From positions 1-64,000 of the forward strand of contig LGRX02035220.1 in NCBI GenBank assembly GCA_001247695.2: a stretch of DNA of 64,000 nucleotides, in the 5' to 3' direction. Positions 8,211 through 18,407 of this stretch are shown here, one piece after another (position 1 is the stretch's first letter; each line of letters begins with the position of its first letter). The notes under the pieces were generated by a model that worked only from the letters and a program-made list of their open reading frames with translations, made no database searches and was not told the origin of the DNA. This stretch comes from Cymbomonas tetramitiformis. Taxonomy: Eukaryota > Chlorophyta > Pyramimonadophyceae > Pyramimonadales > Pyramimonadaceae. A program made the position numbers and the translations under genes.

Positions 8211-11200
8211 GGGGTCTCGGGCGCTAATGCTGTAAGGCGCGTATGACACTTCTGGCATGTATGACATTGCTGAGTCATCCGCGCATGACACCGTGTGTTG
8301 TCCTAGCACACTTTGCAGATCCAACCGATCCTCAATAAGGCGATCCATCACAGCTTGCTTCAGTCGCAGTCCAGACCAGAACTGATATAATAGCTGCTGC
8401 TGGCTGATGGCGTGGCAGTTGGGCATGGCGTCTGCCAATAACTGCACTACCTCGTGCCAGGATACCAGACGAGTGGCGAACAAACGCGCAGTCTCTTCTC
8501 GTCGCTGCGCCATGCGCATCACGGTCCCCGCTAGTCCTACCAGCGCGATGTCATCCAGTACGCTCCTGGCTACGTCGGCCAGGAAAGGCGCCAAAGTGGC
8601 GTAACGCCGGTTCCAGGCCTCCGAGTTCAACATTCCACCTTGCTTGAGAAAAGTTAGGGATCGCGGCTGTAGTTTGCGTTGCGCCACTTCCTTCAAGATC
8701 TCCGGCATGGTGATCATGGTTAGGTCTAGGCGATAAGCACTCATGCGACCCAGGGCGAAGGTGACTACGCCCATTGACAGAAAATTGACCAGCGCTTCAG
8801 AAAAAGGTGGAAGCGCGGCAATATCAGCGTCAGTGGTGATTAGTTCAGCGGAGGAGGGGTACATAGGAATGTCTCTGATCAGCTTGAGCACATCAGCCAC
8901 TGTCTTGGATTCTCGGTAAACATCACTTGGGGAAGCCGCTCCCATAAGATCGTGGTGCCCTGGGAATTGAGAAAGGCGCTGGTCCACTGGCAGGAGTCCC
9001 GGGGCCGCTGGCAAGGAATTTCCAGGCGATCTGTACTCTGCTGCGCTGGGAACACCAGAGGGAAACCGGTTGACGCCCAGTCTAGCCGGTACTGTGGCGG
9101 GAGTTGGTTGGTTGCCAGCCGCCATTCCTCGAAACAAGTACGCCTCGGAAGATGAAAATGCTGCCCAAATTTGGAGTCCCAGGGGGTCAAATTCTGTCAA
9201 CTCGGACTCTAAGGCATTTTCCGCGATGGTCACCCATGAGTACAAGGGCAGGCGTCTCTGCTGAGTTCCAGTACGGCTTTCCGCGCAACGCCGCGCTTCA
9301 TCCACTTGCGTTTTCTCCACTTCCAGAGTGAAAGCGTCACTGTCCTCAATCTCAGTCAGGCGCACAGGAGTATGCACTGACCCATGCTGCGCCAGGTCTT
9401 GGATGTCCACTCCGATGTGCCGCATAGTCATCCAAATCCGATTGGTATCGGTTATGAAGTGACTGGCGCTTCCAGGCATGGTTGGCAGTCGGTAAGAATA
9501 TTGTGCCTCAGCGCCGTGGCTGACAGTCACTGCGGAGGAAGAGGACAGGTGATTTCTCAACCAGAAGGAGGCTCCTTCTAAAGTCCATAGCAACACGTCT
9601 AGACGCCTGTGTCGTGGTTCACCATTGTCTGAAGGCGGGGGCGAGTTTCCTGGTGACGGTTGATCAGGCTCAGCGGAGTCAGAAGGCGATGAGCCGGTAG
9701 CCGGTGGATCTGGCTGAAATGGTGCCGGCGCCGGTTGAGCCGGTGCCGGAGCCGGTTGAGCCGGTGCTGGAGCCGGTTGAGCCGGTGCGGGAACCGGTTG
9801 AGCCGGTGCTGGTACCAGCCAGGGACCTGATCCAGCTGCTGGCGCCGGTGCACCTGGTAAACCGCTCGCCCATCCTAAGGTGTGCTGGTAGGGCGTCATA
9901 GGTGGAGCGCCCACTGCTGGTAGAACCGAAGTCAGATGCGGATAGTGTTGGAGCACTTGCTGATGCAGATTTTGCATGTACTCTGATACCTCTAACATCA
10001 TCTGATTCTGCATTAGGGATTGATGCTGAGAGTTCAGTGCGGGGACAGAGGCATCTGAGGGCGTTCTGGCTGAGGCGGGGTCAGAGAAGAGTGCTCTGCG
10101 CTGTTCTGCCAGGCGCTGCTGGTTCTGTTCCCATCTCTGATGGCGCCTCTCCCGGCGAGAAAGCTGGTTCACTGAGTCTGAGTTCAGAGGTAAGTTTCTG
10201 ACTGGAATTCTGCTGAGGACATCTGCTTGAGAAGGGGGTTCGATGACTGGAAGAGGCGGCGGCTGGTAGGCTGCGAGTCCAACGCCACGCCTGAGTGCGA
10301 GGTCTGCGTAACTGACTGAGCTGACTGGCTGCTCCGTAGTTGTTGAGGTCAGCGAGGTAGTCAAAGGTCTGGACTCGCGGTTCAACAGGGACTCGGGCAT
10401 ATCCGTAGTTGTTGAGGTCAGCGAGGTAGTCAAAGGTCTGGACTCGCGGTTCAACAGGGACTCGGGCATATCCGTAGTTGTTGAGGTCAGCGAGGTAGTC
10501 AAAGGTCTGGACTCGCAGTTCAACAGGGACTCGAGCATATCCGTAACCGTAGCTGCCTCCGTAGTCGCCTGAGTCAGTGAGGGCGTCAGTGAAGTTGCCT
10601 CGCTGTCTATCTCGGACTCGAAAGTCACCGATAACCTTGCCATAGAGTCACCGATCACCTTAGGTTCCGTAACGGTATCGGTAATCGGTGAGGTCAGAGA
10701 GTCACCGTTCACCTTCTCCGTAAGCGGCGATGTCAGCGAATGCCCAGAACATGCTATGCTTATGTGGCGTGGGCCACCTGTCAAGCCGGAGCCACCTGTC
10801 CTCCCCGCTGCCCCCACCTCCCCGTTGCTTGTTGAGGAGGGAGTTGGATGCATTGAGTGTGCCATGGGTTCGCCAGCAATGCTTTGGTGCGTGTCTTCTG
10901 ACCTCCCCGCTGCCCCCACACCCCCCTGGTTAGGGCGCGGAGTCCAGGCGAGATTCTCACCCGGCTGCTGGCGCTTTCGCCAGTTGGCCACATCAGAGCG
11001 GGAGGGAAATTGGCGAAGTCCTGGTTTCTGCTCATTCGCCTCATTCTGCATGTCCTGCTCACATGCTGCAATTTTGACCTCGGTCATTTCGCGCACGGCG
11101 ATCGGGTCGCGAGGTGGTCGGCCAGCCGGTAGAGGTTGTCCCACAGAGGCTGCTCCCGCGGACTCAGCCTGAAGCGCGTTCTCGCTGAATGGCGTGGGCA

Positions 11201-11894
11201 GCTGGCCGTGCGGGGAGGTCATCACCGTAGCTCCAGACCAAGTGTGTGGAGTCCTGTAGGAGGTCAAAGGACTTCGCGGTCTTGGAGCTGGAGGACTCAT
11301 GTCGCGCGTCCGTGGTGGGCTCCTGCAGCGCGGCGGTGGCGGGGTCCGGTCTCGAGTCCGAGGCGGGCTTCGCTGGCGCGGAGCTGGAGGGCTCAGGTCG
11401 CGGCTTCCTGGCAATCGCAGGATGCCAGGGGAAGGAGAGGTCAAGTTGACATACCGCTGGGGAGTCGCCCTCATGTTTCGCCCTGCACCAGGGGTGTCAA
11501 CAGTCAGCACCCTTGGTGACGCCGCTCTTGCATGACGCAGGGGCGGATTAGGGCGCGGTTTAGGTACCGTTACAGCCTCCTCCAGGGAAGGTGTCACACA
11601 AGCTGTTTCAGAGTCCAGAGCCAGAGGAGTCACGCTGTTAAACTCAGGAGCATCAGCTGACAGGATCGACTTCTTCTTGGGTATCTGGAAGCTTGGCGCA
11701 CCTGCTGCTGTCGCAGCCTGCGGCGGCTGACCCGGAGAGGGCGCCTTGTAGGTGCCTTTCGCCCCCTTGCCAGTGGTTCCAGTGGCTGCAGCACCTCTCG
11801 TGCTGCGCTGGCTGGCCTGTCGTCCCCTTGTACGCCTGGGAGTCGACGTAGGCGACGTTGGAGGTGAGCGTCCCGTGTTGGCGTTTTGCATCAT
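8205..11894 (-). CDS. Gag-like ORF of a second retroelement (element B), truncated by element A
   Basis: 1229 codons from ATG ATG at 11894. The first ~560 residues are Ser/Thr/Pro/Arg-rich and contain a 23-residue unit repeated three times (10333-10540; core SLLNRESRPLTTSLTSTTT). A PAPAQPAP low-complexity stretch lies at 9706-9810. The C-terminal ~400 residues look like a retroelement Gag core (LFATRLVSWHEVVQLL, LLYQFWSGLRLKQAVMDRL). The frame runs into element A's LTR at 8210, and the LTR's own first bases (TGT TGA) give the last Cys and the stop. The natural C-terminus, any zinc knuckle and Pol are therefore missing on this side. Confidence 0.75.
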   Translation of the reverse strand: MMQNANTGRSPPTSPTSTPRRTRGRQASQRSTRGAAATGTTGKGAKGTYKAPSPGQPPQAATAAGAPSFQIPKKKSILSADAPEFNSVTPLALDSETACVTPSLEEAVTVPKPRPNPPLRHARAASPRVLTVDTPGAGRNMRATPQRYVNLTSPSPGILRLPGSRDLSPPAPRQRSPPRTRDRTPPPPRCRSPPRTRDMSPPAPRPRSPLTSYRTPHTWSGATVMTSPHGQLPTPFSENALQAESAGAASVGQPLPAGRPPRDPIAVREMTEVKIAACEQDMQNEANEQKPGLRQFPSRSDVANWRKRQQPGENLAWTPRPNQGGVGAAGRSEDTHQSIAGEPMAHSMHPTPSSTSNGEVGAAGRTGGSGLTGGPRHISIACSGHSLTSPLTEKVNGDSLTSPITDTVTEPKVIGDSMARLSVTFESEIDSEATSLTPSLTQATTEAATVTDMLESLLNCESRPLTTSLTSTTTDMPESLLNRESRPLTTSLTSTTTDMPESLLNRESRPLTTSLTSTTTEQPVSSVSYADLALRRGVGLAAYQPPPLPVIEPPSQADVLSRIPVRNLPLNSDSVNQLSRRERRHQRWEQNQQRLAEQRRALFSDPASARTPSDASVPALNSQHQSLMQNQMMLEVSEYMQNLHQQVLQHYPHLTSVLPAVGAPPMTPYQHTLGWASGLPGAPAPAAGSGPWLVPAPAQPVPAPAQPAPAPAQPAPAPAQPAPAPFQPDPPATGSSPSDSAEPDQPSPGNSPPPSDNGEPRHRRLDVLLWTLEGASFWLRNHLSSSSAVTVSHGAEAQYSYRLPTMPGSASHFITDTNRIWMTMRHIGVDIQDLAQHGSVHTPVRLTEIEDSDAFTLEVEKTQVDEARRCAESRTGTQQRRLPLYSWVTIAENALESELTEFDPLGLQIWAAFSSSEAYLFRGMAAGNQPTPATVPARLGVNRFPSGVPSAAEYRSPGNSLPAAPGLLPVDQRLSQFPGHHDLMGAASPSDVYRESKTVADVLKLIRDIPMYPSSAELITTDADIAALPPFSEALVNFLSMGVVTFALGRMSAYRLDLTMITMPEILKEVAQRKLQPRSLTFLKQGGMLNSEAWNRRYATLAPFLADVARSVLDDIALVGLAGTVMRMAQRREETARLFATRLVSWHEVVQLLADAMPNCHAISQQQLLYQFWSGLRLKQAVMDRLIEDRLDLQSVLGQHTVSCADDSAMSYMPEVSYAPYSISARDPC
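10333..10540 (-). repeat. 69-bp in-frame tandem repeat, 3 copies, in element B Gag
   Basis: Three near-identical 69-bp units encode a 23-residue Ser/Thr-rich repeat. The unit is a multiple of three, so the frame is kept. Confidence 0.85.
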
Positions 11895-13022
11895 GTTGAA
11901 ATTAAGAGTGGAAAAGTGTAAATCTGACCGTTGGGGAAGTCAAATCTGTCCAATTTGGGCAAATTCCCCCAGAACACTCAGAAAAACATTTCATCGTAGC
12001 AGTGGAAGTCGTGGTGAACAAAGAAATATGCTTTCCAGAGTGCAATGCAGTTTTTGGTGGCCAAATTTCAAAAATTGAGTGTTGATCGGCAGTTTGGCTA
12101 ATTTCTTGGCGGCCATCCCGGAGCAATCCAGACTAATTGGCCAGGTCCCAGTGTTGGAGACTATTTTTTTCCCTTCAAAGAATATAAAAAAAATAGAAAA
12201 CTATCCTTCTGGGCTCCCGTTTCCTCCTATGTAGTCTGATGGGCTCAAATTTGTCTAATTTTGCTCTGCCGTGCCGGTTGGCCATCCCAATTTAAAATGT
12301 AGCGAACTATGAGGACCCAGGTCTCGGGGCCAGGTTCCAAACGACAAAAAACTATCAAGAAACGTCTGGAATTTTTGTGTCTACGTTAAAACTGTCTCCG
12401 AGGTCCTCTTTTCTCAATCTGACCACTGGTCCACTTTTCACTCTCCGTTCGGGTCAATCTGGCTGTTAATCCCGGTAGATTTGAGTTGCTGGCGGCTTCT
12501 TTTCCCACTTTCTGACCATTTTGCAGCATAACAGTTTTGGAAAATCGCCTGTTTGCATGCAGGGTGAAAGTCAGGGGGCAAAAAGGGCGCAGAGCAATAC
12601 CACTTCCAAGTGAAGACTTCTTGAGCACGTGACTGTATCCGAGCCGGAGCTCAAGGGTCAGTCAGAGGTAAATCTGCTTCAATCTTGGGGCACAGGTCCG
12701 TAGTCGGCAATTTTGCAGTGTTCAAAATTGCAATGTTCTAGATAAACAGCTGAACAAGGCTACAATTCAAGCAATTGCAATATCTTTATGGCAGGAAAGA
12801 TTGACCAGTAAATTAACAGGTTGAGCAACAGCTCCTCCAAATAGTTACTTCAAGTTAGAACAGCCTCCAAATGGGCAATATTCATGTCTTATACTTTCAA
12901 GGCGCGCAATTCATATCTCTAATCGATCTGTCCCATGTCGGCTGGCATATCATCATCTGCCACCTATACAAATCCTAATCAGAGAATCTGCATTTGGACA
13001 ATCCTAATCAAGACAGTTGATT
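11895..13022. other. No gene seen; probably 5' leader/LTR of element B
   Basis: AT-rich noncoding stretch upstream of element B's Gag. I looked for a tRNA-type primer site and a TG...CA LTR and found none I can defend. Confidence 0.4.
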
Positions 13023-14073
13023 TCATTGTCCCTTGCTGATCTTTGCCTTCTTCCTACGAGGAGCCACGTCCAGCACTTCTTCTTCATCACTGTCACTGCT
13101 CATGGTGCATTTCAATTGAGTTATATACTCATGTGTCCAACATCTCGGATATTTCCTAGATTGCCTCTTCGTCTCTTCAGACACCCCAGCCTTATTCTCA
13201 ACCATTGAAGTCAATCCAGTATCCGACCCATATGGTTTCTTTGGTGGTACATGAACAGTTTCCACCACAGAGGCTGGGGCATCCTCAGATATGGCCTCAG
13301 ACTTCTGCTCGATAATAGGCTGATCATCTGGCTGAACAGGTGAGGTCGGGGAGGTGCCCTTTGGTACCCAGTGAAGTTCACCCTTCTCATCCATGATCAA
13401 TTGCAGTCCCAGTCTCTTCAACCTTCGAGCTTCAGCTTGTTCTTCAGCATCGTCAGCTACCAAGTCATCGAACTCGCTGACGTCATCCTCGGTGTCATCA
13501 TATTCAGGCGAAGTTGGCTCCCATTTCGGACTGGCAGTGTCCATGTCATATATGACACCCGCGTCATCTTTGTCATCCGAACCTGGTAGCTTCTCCTTAC
13601 TGTTAGTGACACCTGCGTCATCATTGTCATCAGAATCTGGTAACTTCTCCTTACTCCAGGACACAGCGCCTGTACCCGAATCTTCACTGTTCGTAGGCGC
13701 TGAGTGTATAGGCTTACGCCCCTTGTAGGGAATTCCACGATATTCGTCATCGTCAATCACAATCGTCGGATTCCAGTACGCGATCCCAACGCGGCTGATC
13801 GGTAATGAGAATGGCGCTACCGGCGCCTTCAACTGAGTGGCGTCTTCCAGAAACCAGCCGCCGCCCCTATTACGCTCCCAGCGGCGTAGCGCACCAGAAG
13901 GGTGGACGATAATATGCTGCCAGCTATAATCAAGTCCAGGCTTTCGCTCCCCATAGTACGAAGTCAATGGCTCGGGAGTCCCCTTCCGAGCCCATTGCCA
14001 TCTCACTGCCCCAGTACGCATAAATACAATATGCCAATCGAATGGCTTGGCCGGGCTATTGTTCCCTGGCACA
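13023..14073 (-). CDS. Unknown acidic protein, 5' end lost to an inserted element
   Basis: An open frame of ~350 residues outside the inserted repeat, ending at 13023 in a Lys/Arg-rich tail after SDSDEEEVLD. It has a Trp/Tyr-rich N-terminal region (MRTGAVRWQWARKG, SYYGERKPGLDYSWQHI). A two-copy internal repeat follows (SKEKLPDSDDNDDAGV and a variant), then an acidic middle and WTHEYITQLKCTMSSDSDEEE. I recognise no family. The frame continues into the inverted-repeat element at 14074, so the original start is unknown; the first internal ATG is near 14025. It may be a host gene fragment or transposon cargo. Confidence 0.5.
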
Positions 14074-14307
14074 GAGTTAGTACAAACAGGCATCACAGAA
14101 CAAACCAGACTGACGATAAAATGCACAGCAGCGACAATGCGCAACAAATTACATGTCAACAAACTTACTTGGGTGTGTCCTCTAGTGTGGCGACGGTTAT
14201 GTCCTCCCTGCTGCCGCCCCATGCGCACTGTGACCGAAACCACTGCGTTGTTAGCACAAAGTAAATACACATAACATCATGTAGAACGAGAAACCCAAAA
14301 TTTCAGC

Positions 14308-14374
14308 GGGGTGAGTTGGCTTTGAACCAACAACTCCCAGCCCGTTGGGCTGGTGAGATGCACACTATCACCCC
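14308..14374 (-). ncRNA. tRNA-like sequence in left inverted arm
   Basis: The minus strand has acceptor halves GGGGTGA/TCACCCC (7 bp), a 5-bp anticodon-type stem CCAGC/GCTGG around CCAACGG, and a perfect T-arm GTTGG-TTCAAAG-CCAAC containing an exact box B (GGTTCRANNCC). The D-arm is shortened and position 33 is C rather than T, so it is a decayed or derived tRNA, not a working gene by the usual rules. Confidence 0.55.
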
Positions 14375-15383
14375 CTTCTAGGCATTCAATAAACAACATG
14401 CGGACGCATGCGAGCAAGCGCAACAAAACACACACTCATAAACAATACAAAACCCTCACCAACAACAAAATGCGAGTTACTCGTGCAGAATATAATCACA
14501 ACATGAGCACCAGCGAAAAATGCAAGCAGAACAGTGCAGCATGCTGCTCTGGGCTGGTCAGCGTTTGTATTTGTGATGGCGGCTCAGCGTGGTTTTCATC
14601 TTCAACAGCTACAGCACCATGAGACTTCACACTACAGGCCACGGCCGATGAATTCTGGAATTCTAGATCAATCTTCATGCCAGCCTGTGCCAAGCTGCCG
14701 AGTGCCGACCCATTTTTATTCGATCGGTATTTATTTTGATCTGACGGCACACACTCCAGTGATAGACGATAATCGATATAATACTAGACGGATCGATCTC
14801 AAAAAGAGATCTCCACTAGGTCATCTGACCGTAGGATCATGTGCGCGACAGTGCTTCGCTTTTTGCATCCCAACATGCCATGCCATCACGCGTGGGTGGC
14901 GTCGCGGTAAATGTACGCGACTGCAGTGGCACTGTCATCGTTAGCGTCTGGCAATCGTGAGATCGGAAGTTCGTCCGTGTCGCCCGTTGGGATTCGCGCT
15001 TTGCTGATTAAGTAAGTAAGGTAAGGTAATTTCGCCAGGTTCCAAATCATAAGGAGCAGAGGTTCATCGACCGCAGCCTGTACTGTGATGTAGCCGTTGA
15101 GCCGTTCACGTGTACTCGTGTAGATAGATACAAGATATAAGTGAAGATAACATCTTCCAGACAATGAGAGGCTGCCACTACCATCCATGGCTGCCAACAG
15201 CAGCAGAGCAGTGTGAAGCACCGGCCCACTTGTAGTATTTTTTGTAGCCTTTCATTTTGTCATTATCGTTTGCACGAGTAGCTCGTTTGCGAGGGTTGAG
15301 TGTTGTTTGCGAGTGTATGATTTGCTGTGCTTGCGCGCATGCGTGCTCCGCTTGTTGCTTATTCTTTGTATATCTAGTAGAAG

Positions 15384-15452
15384 GGGGTGATATGTGTTGC
15401 ATCTCACCAGCCCAACGGGCTGGGAGTTGTTGGTTCAAAGCCAACTCACCCC
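15384..15452 (+). ncRNA. tRNA-like sequence in right inverted arm
   Basis: Inverted partner of the left-arm copy: the same acceptor stem, anticodon-type stem-loop (AAC in the anticodon place) and T-arm/box B, with a D-region two bases longer. A TTTT run ~22 nt downstream could stop RNA polymerase III. Confidence 0.55.
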
Positions 15453-15686
15453 GTTGAAATTTTGAGTTTCTCGTTTTATATGATGTTATGTGTATTTACT
15501 TTGTGCTAACAACGCAGTGGTTTCGGTCGCAGCGCGCATGGGGCGGCAGCAGTGAGGACATAACCGTCGCCACACTAGAGGACACACCCAAGTAAGTTTG
15601 CTGACACGTAATTTGTTGCGCATTGTCGCTGTTGTGCATTTTATCGTCAGTCTGGTTTGTTCTGTGATGCCTGTTTGTACTAACTC

Positions 15687-16778
15687 GGCCTGCTGCGTAA
15701 CGCAACCGCAGATGTCGTCGGAACGGGCAACGCATGCGGAGTCAGTGGAAGCAGCCGATGAAGTCAGTGGAAGCAGCCACGCTGCGTTGCTGGTTGTGTT
15801 GTTTCGTAGCTAGGTGATACATGTTGTGCAGTAACTTGGATAGGTAGCAAATTTTGATTAGAATACTTTTAAGTAAGTTTCAAGATATATGTTTAAACAT
15901 GTTTAGCTTCCTACTCTGGGATCCCATGCTTTGCTTCACCTCGTGGGCCTGCCCATCGCATGCTTGCCTGAGTGACATGGTAGCGACTGTCACACAGTGC
16001 GTTCTGAGTTCAAACAGGTTACTGTGTAAGAATGCGACTAGGTAGCATACATAACGAAATATTCTAGTAGCAGTTCTTGTATGGATGAAAGCAACTACTC
16101 ATGCCAACGATAACCTAGATAACACGTTAGCTAGTCACCTGCAAGCATAATGACTCAATGTTTTTGTTGGTTAACGGTTAGTAGTATTTATTTCGCAGAA
16201 TTAATATGCACCTGATGCACTCTAAAATACCCTAATACACTCGATATGTATATATTTACCTTTGCTTTATTAGTGTGATTTAGAGTGAATTCGGATTGTA
16301 CTCTAATGCATCCGAATGCACTCTAATCGGCAGATTTAATGTGCACCTAATGCACTCTAAAATACCCTAATGCATTCGATATGTATATATTTCACCTTAT
16401 GGTTTATTAGTGTACTTTAGAATGAATTTGGATTGTACTCTAATGCATCCGAATGTAATCCATATCATCTCGTGGTATCTTAGGGTGCATTAGTATGATT
16501 TAAGGTGTCATTTGTATTGTACTCTAAATTAACACTTATATACTCTATCGTATGTTAAAATGTGGAAGCGATAGCATGCGCGGCTAGGGTGTAGTTAGGG
16601 TGTATTAGTGCGTGCATTAGTGCGTGTCTAGTTAGGATGTATTCGATTGCTATGGGTGCTATTTGGATATTATACATCCTAATGCACACTAGAATCGCTC
16701 CCTAAATTGACACAATGCCCCCCAATATTTGAGATTGCACTCTAATATTTTAGGGTACCTATCCATATTAGAGTACGA
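15687..16778. other. AT-rich noncoding region with a tandem duplication
   Basis: No gene seen. 16195-16325 and 16328-16456 are two copies of a ~131-bp unit. Smaller motifs of the type CTCTAATGCA recur to about 16745. Confidence 0.6.
16195..16456. repeat. ~131-bp tandem duplication
   Basis: Two adjacent copies, roughly 90% alike by eye, each containing CTCGATATGTATATATTT or a close variant. Confidence 0.8.
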
Positions 16779-18407
16779 CTAGGGTACACCTGGTGTACGA
16801 AAAATTTGTAGTGCGGGGTACATCCCCTCGTCTGACACCACCGACTGCGGAGCGGAGGGCAGTGCCCGCGGTGGCGGCACGTCCAGAGCGTCGGCATGGA
16901 CTTCGTCGTGAATCTTGAAGTTGTGGATGTTCGTAGCACCACCAACCGCGCAAACCCCGAGGTGGGTGTCAGCGGGCTGGCGGTACCCCAGGTACTCGTC
17001 GATGGTGTCGGGCACCCGCTCCTCGGCGACAGCGAAGGAGAACGCGGAGGCGGTGTCGTAGAGATCCGGTTTGCCGTCTGCAATGCAGCAGACGGCGTCG
17101 AAACGGGCGGCGTCGTCGTCGTCCACGGCGTTCTGGAACATCACGGCGAGCATGTCGTTCTCGCTGTCCGCAATGCTGAAACCGTGTGCCCCAACGTGTC
17201 CGCGTGGCCCGCCGTTCGGGCAGTCCCGATGCCAATGCTTCTCCGCCGTAGCGGAGCATGCCGGGTGCCGGCACAACGGGACGAACGTACCGGTGGGCTT
17301 GTGGAAAGCCACCTTACCCGAAGACCTCCCACGGAAGTTCTGCGGGAAGTTGCCGTGCTCGGGAAGGGGCTTCGCTGCGAAGCGGACGCCGTCACCATGT
17401 CCACCGCGTCCGATGGCGTTCCTCTTGTCGTTGCGGGGCGTGTAGCCCTTCGTGTCGTCGAGACGGTTGTTGAGGGCCTTGATCTCCTTCTTCATGTCGT
17501 AGAGCTGGTCGCGGAGCTCGCTGAAGACGGTCTTGTAATCCTCGTCGTCGCTCTGCCCAGCCAGGGTGAGGGCGGAGAACGTGCGCGTAGCAGGCGGGAC
17601 GTGCGAATCCGTCCCGTGTTGCGCGTGGCACTCACGGGTCCATTGCTGAATGGTGGCAAGGGACTCCGCCGCACGTTGGTCGTGCAACAGGAGGCGGTTG
17701 ACGACCGGAGCATAGAAGACCGGGTCGAGGGACTTGATGAAGAGGGACTTGACCTCCATGTCGTCGAGTGTGCTCTTCCGTCGGGCGGACCGGAGAGCGG
17801 CGTTGAAGGCGGCGATTGCTCGCGACGGGTCGAACTGGTTGATCTTGATGGCCAGAAGGTCCGCGGTGCCCTGGAAGGGCCCGCCGGAATCCAGAAGCAT
17901 TCTGGCGATCTCCAGCAACACCCGCTTCCCATCGAACGGGTGTGCCTCCGCCGAAGACTCCATCCAGTCTGCTGCGGGTGACACCGGAGCAACGATGAAC
18001 TCCAGCGTCGAAAATAAAAGCTTGTTCGCCTCAGCGCGTACGGGCAGGGTGGCATCCTCCAGGTCGAACAAAGAGGCAAACGCGGACTCCTCAGTGACGA
18101 AAATGTCCCGTAATGCCAGTACCAGACGGGCGAAAACGGAGCCGACGTTCGACTCCGTACCATCAAAACGTCCATGTTTGTCGTCGTACACCTTCTTGAT
18201 GACGAGCTTGGCGGCGCGCTCGTCGAAGGATTCCTTCGCCAGACGCTTGACCGCGTCGAGGAATAGTGCCCCTGCCGACTGGGCAGCCGGGGCAGCCGTA
18301 ACCGTAGGAGTGGCTGGTGTGGTTGCATGTCGAGCTGCGGCATCGTCGAAAATTGTAACTAGTGAGCGGCGTGCGGCCGCGGTGTGCGATCTTGTAGAAG
18401 TACCCAT
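16779..18407 (-). CDS. Gag of a gag-only retroelement
   Basis: 542 codons from ATG at 18407. An N-terminal Ala/Thr linker is followed by a helical Gag-type core (~residues 45-300, with LLLHDQRAAESLATIQQWTREC). Near residue 395 is a Cys/His cluster C-x4-C-x6-H-x4-C ending HWHRDC, the zinc-binding Gag pattern seen in algal copia-like elements. It ends naturally (TPGVP, stop) with no protease, integrase or reverse transcriptase behind it. It is either a non-autonomous gag-only element or the remnant of a larger one. I could not define its LTRs. Confidence 0.7.
   Translation of the reverse strand: MGTSTRSHTAAARRSLVTIFDDAAARHATTPATPTVTAAPAAQSAGALFLDAVKRLAKESFDERAAKLVIKKVYDDKHGRFDGTESNVGSVFARLVLALRDIFVTEESAFASLFDLEDATLPVRAEANKLLFSTLEFIVAPVSPAADWMESSAEAHPFDGKRVLLEIARMLLDSGGPFQGTADLLAIKINQFDPSRAIAAFNAALRSARRKSTLDDMEVKSLFIKSLDPVFYAPVVNRLLLHDQRAAESLATIQQWTRECHAQHGTDSHVPPATRTFSALTLAGQSDDEDYKTVFSELRDQLYDMKKEIKALNNRLDDTKGYTPRNDKRNAIGRGGHGDGVRFAAKPLPEHGNFPQNFRGRSSGKVAFHKPTGTFVPLCRHPACSATAEKHWHRDCPNGGPRGHVGAHGFSIADSENDMLAVMFQNAVDDDDAARFDAVCCIADGKPDLYDTASAFSFAVAEERVPDTIDEYLGYRQPADTHLGVCAVGGATNIHNFKIHDEVHADALDVPPPRALPSAPQSVVSDEGMYPALQIFRTPGVP

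Larger units (their letters stand above)
14074..15686. mobile_element. Element with ~415-bp terminal inverted repeats
   Basis: 14074-~14490 is repeated in reverse complement at ~15268-15686 with small differences. The outer ends are GAGTTAGTAC/GTACTAACTC. The ~780-bp centre has no convincing ORF. Each arm holds a tRNA-like sequence. No clear target duplication was found. It may be a foldback element or a non-autonomous DNA transposon with long arms. It disrupts the ORF at 13023-14073. Confidence 0.75.

Noticed and set aside
16896..17981. 361-codon plus-strand ORF
   Set aside because: Antisense to the gag-only ORF, which has a zinc-cluster; the plus frame has no recognisable domain.
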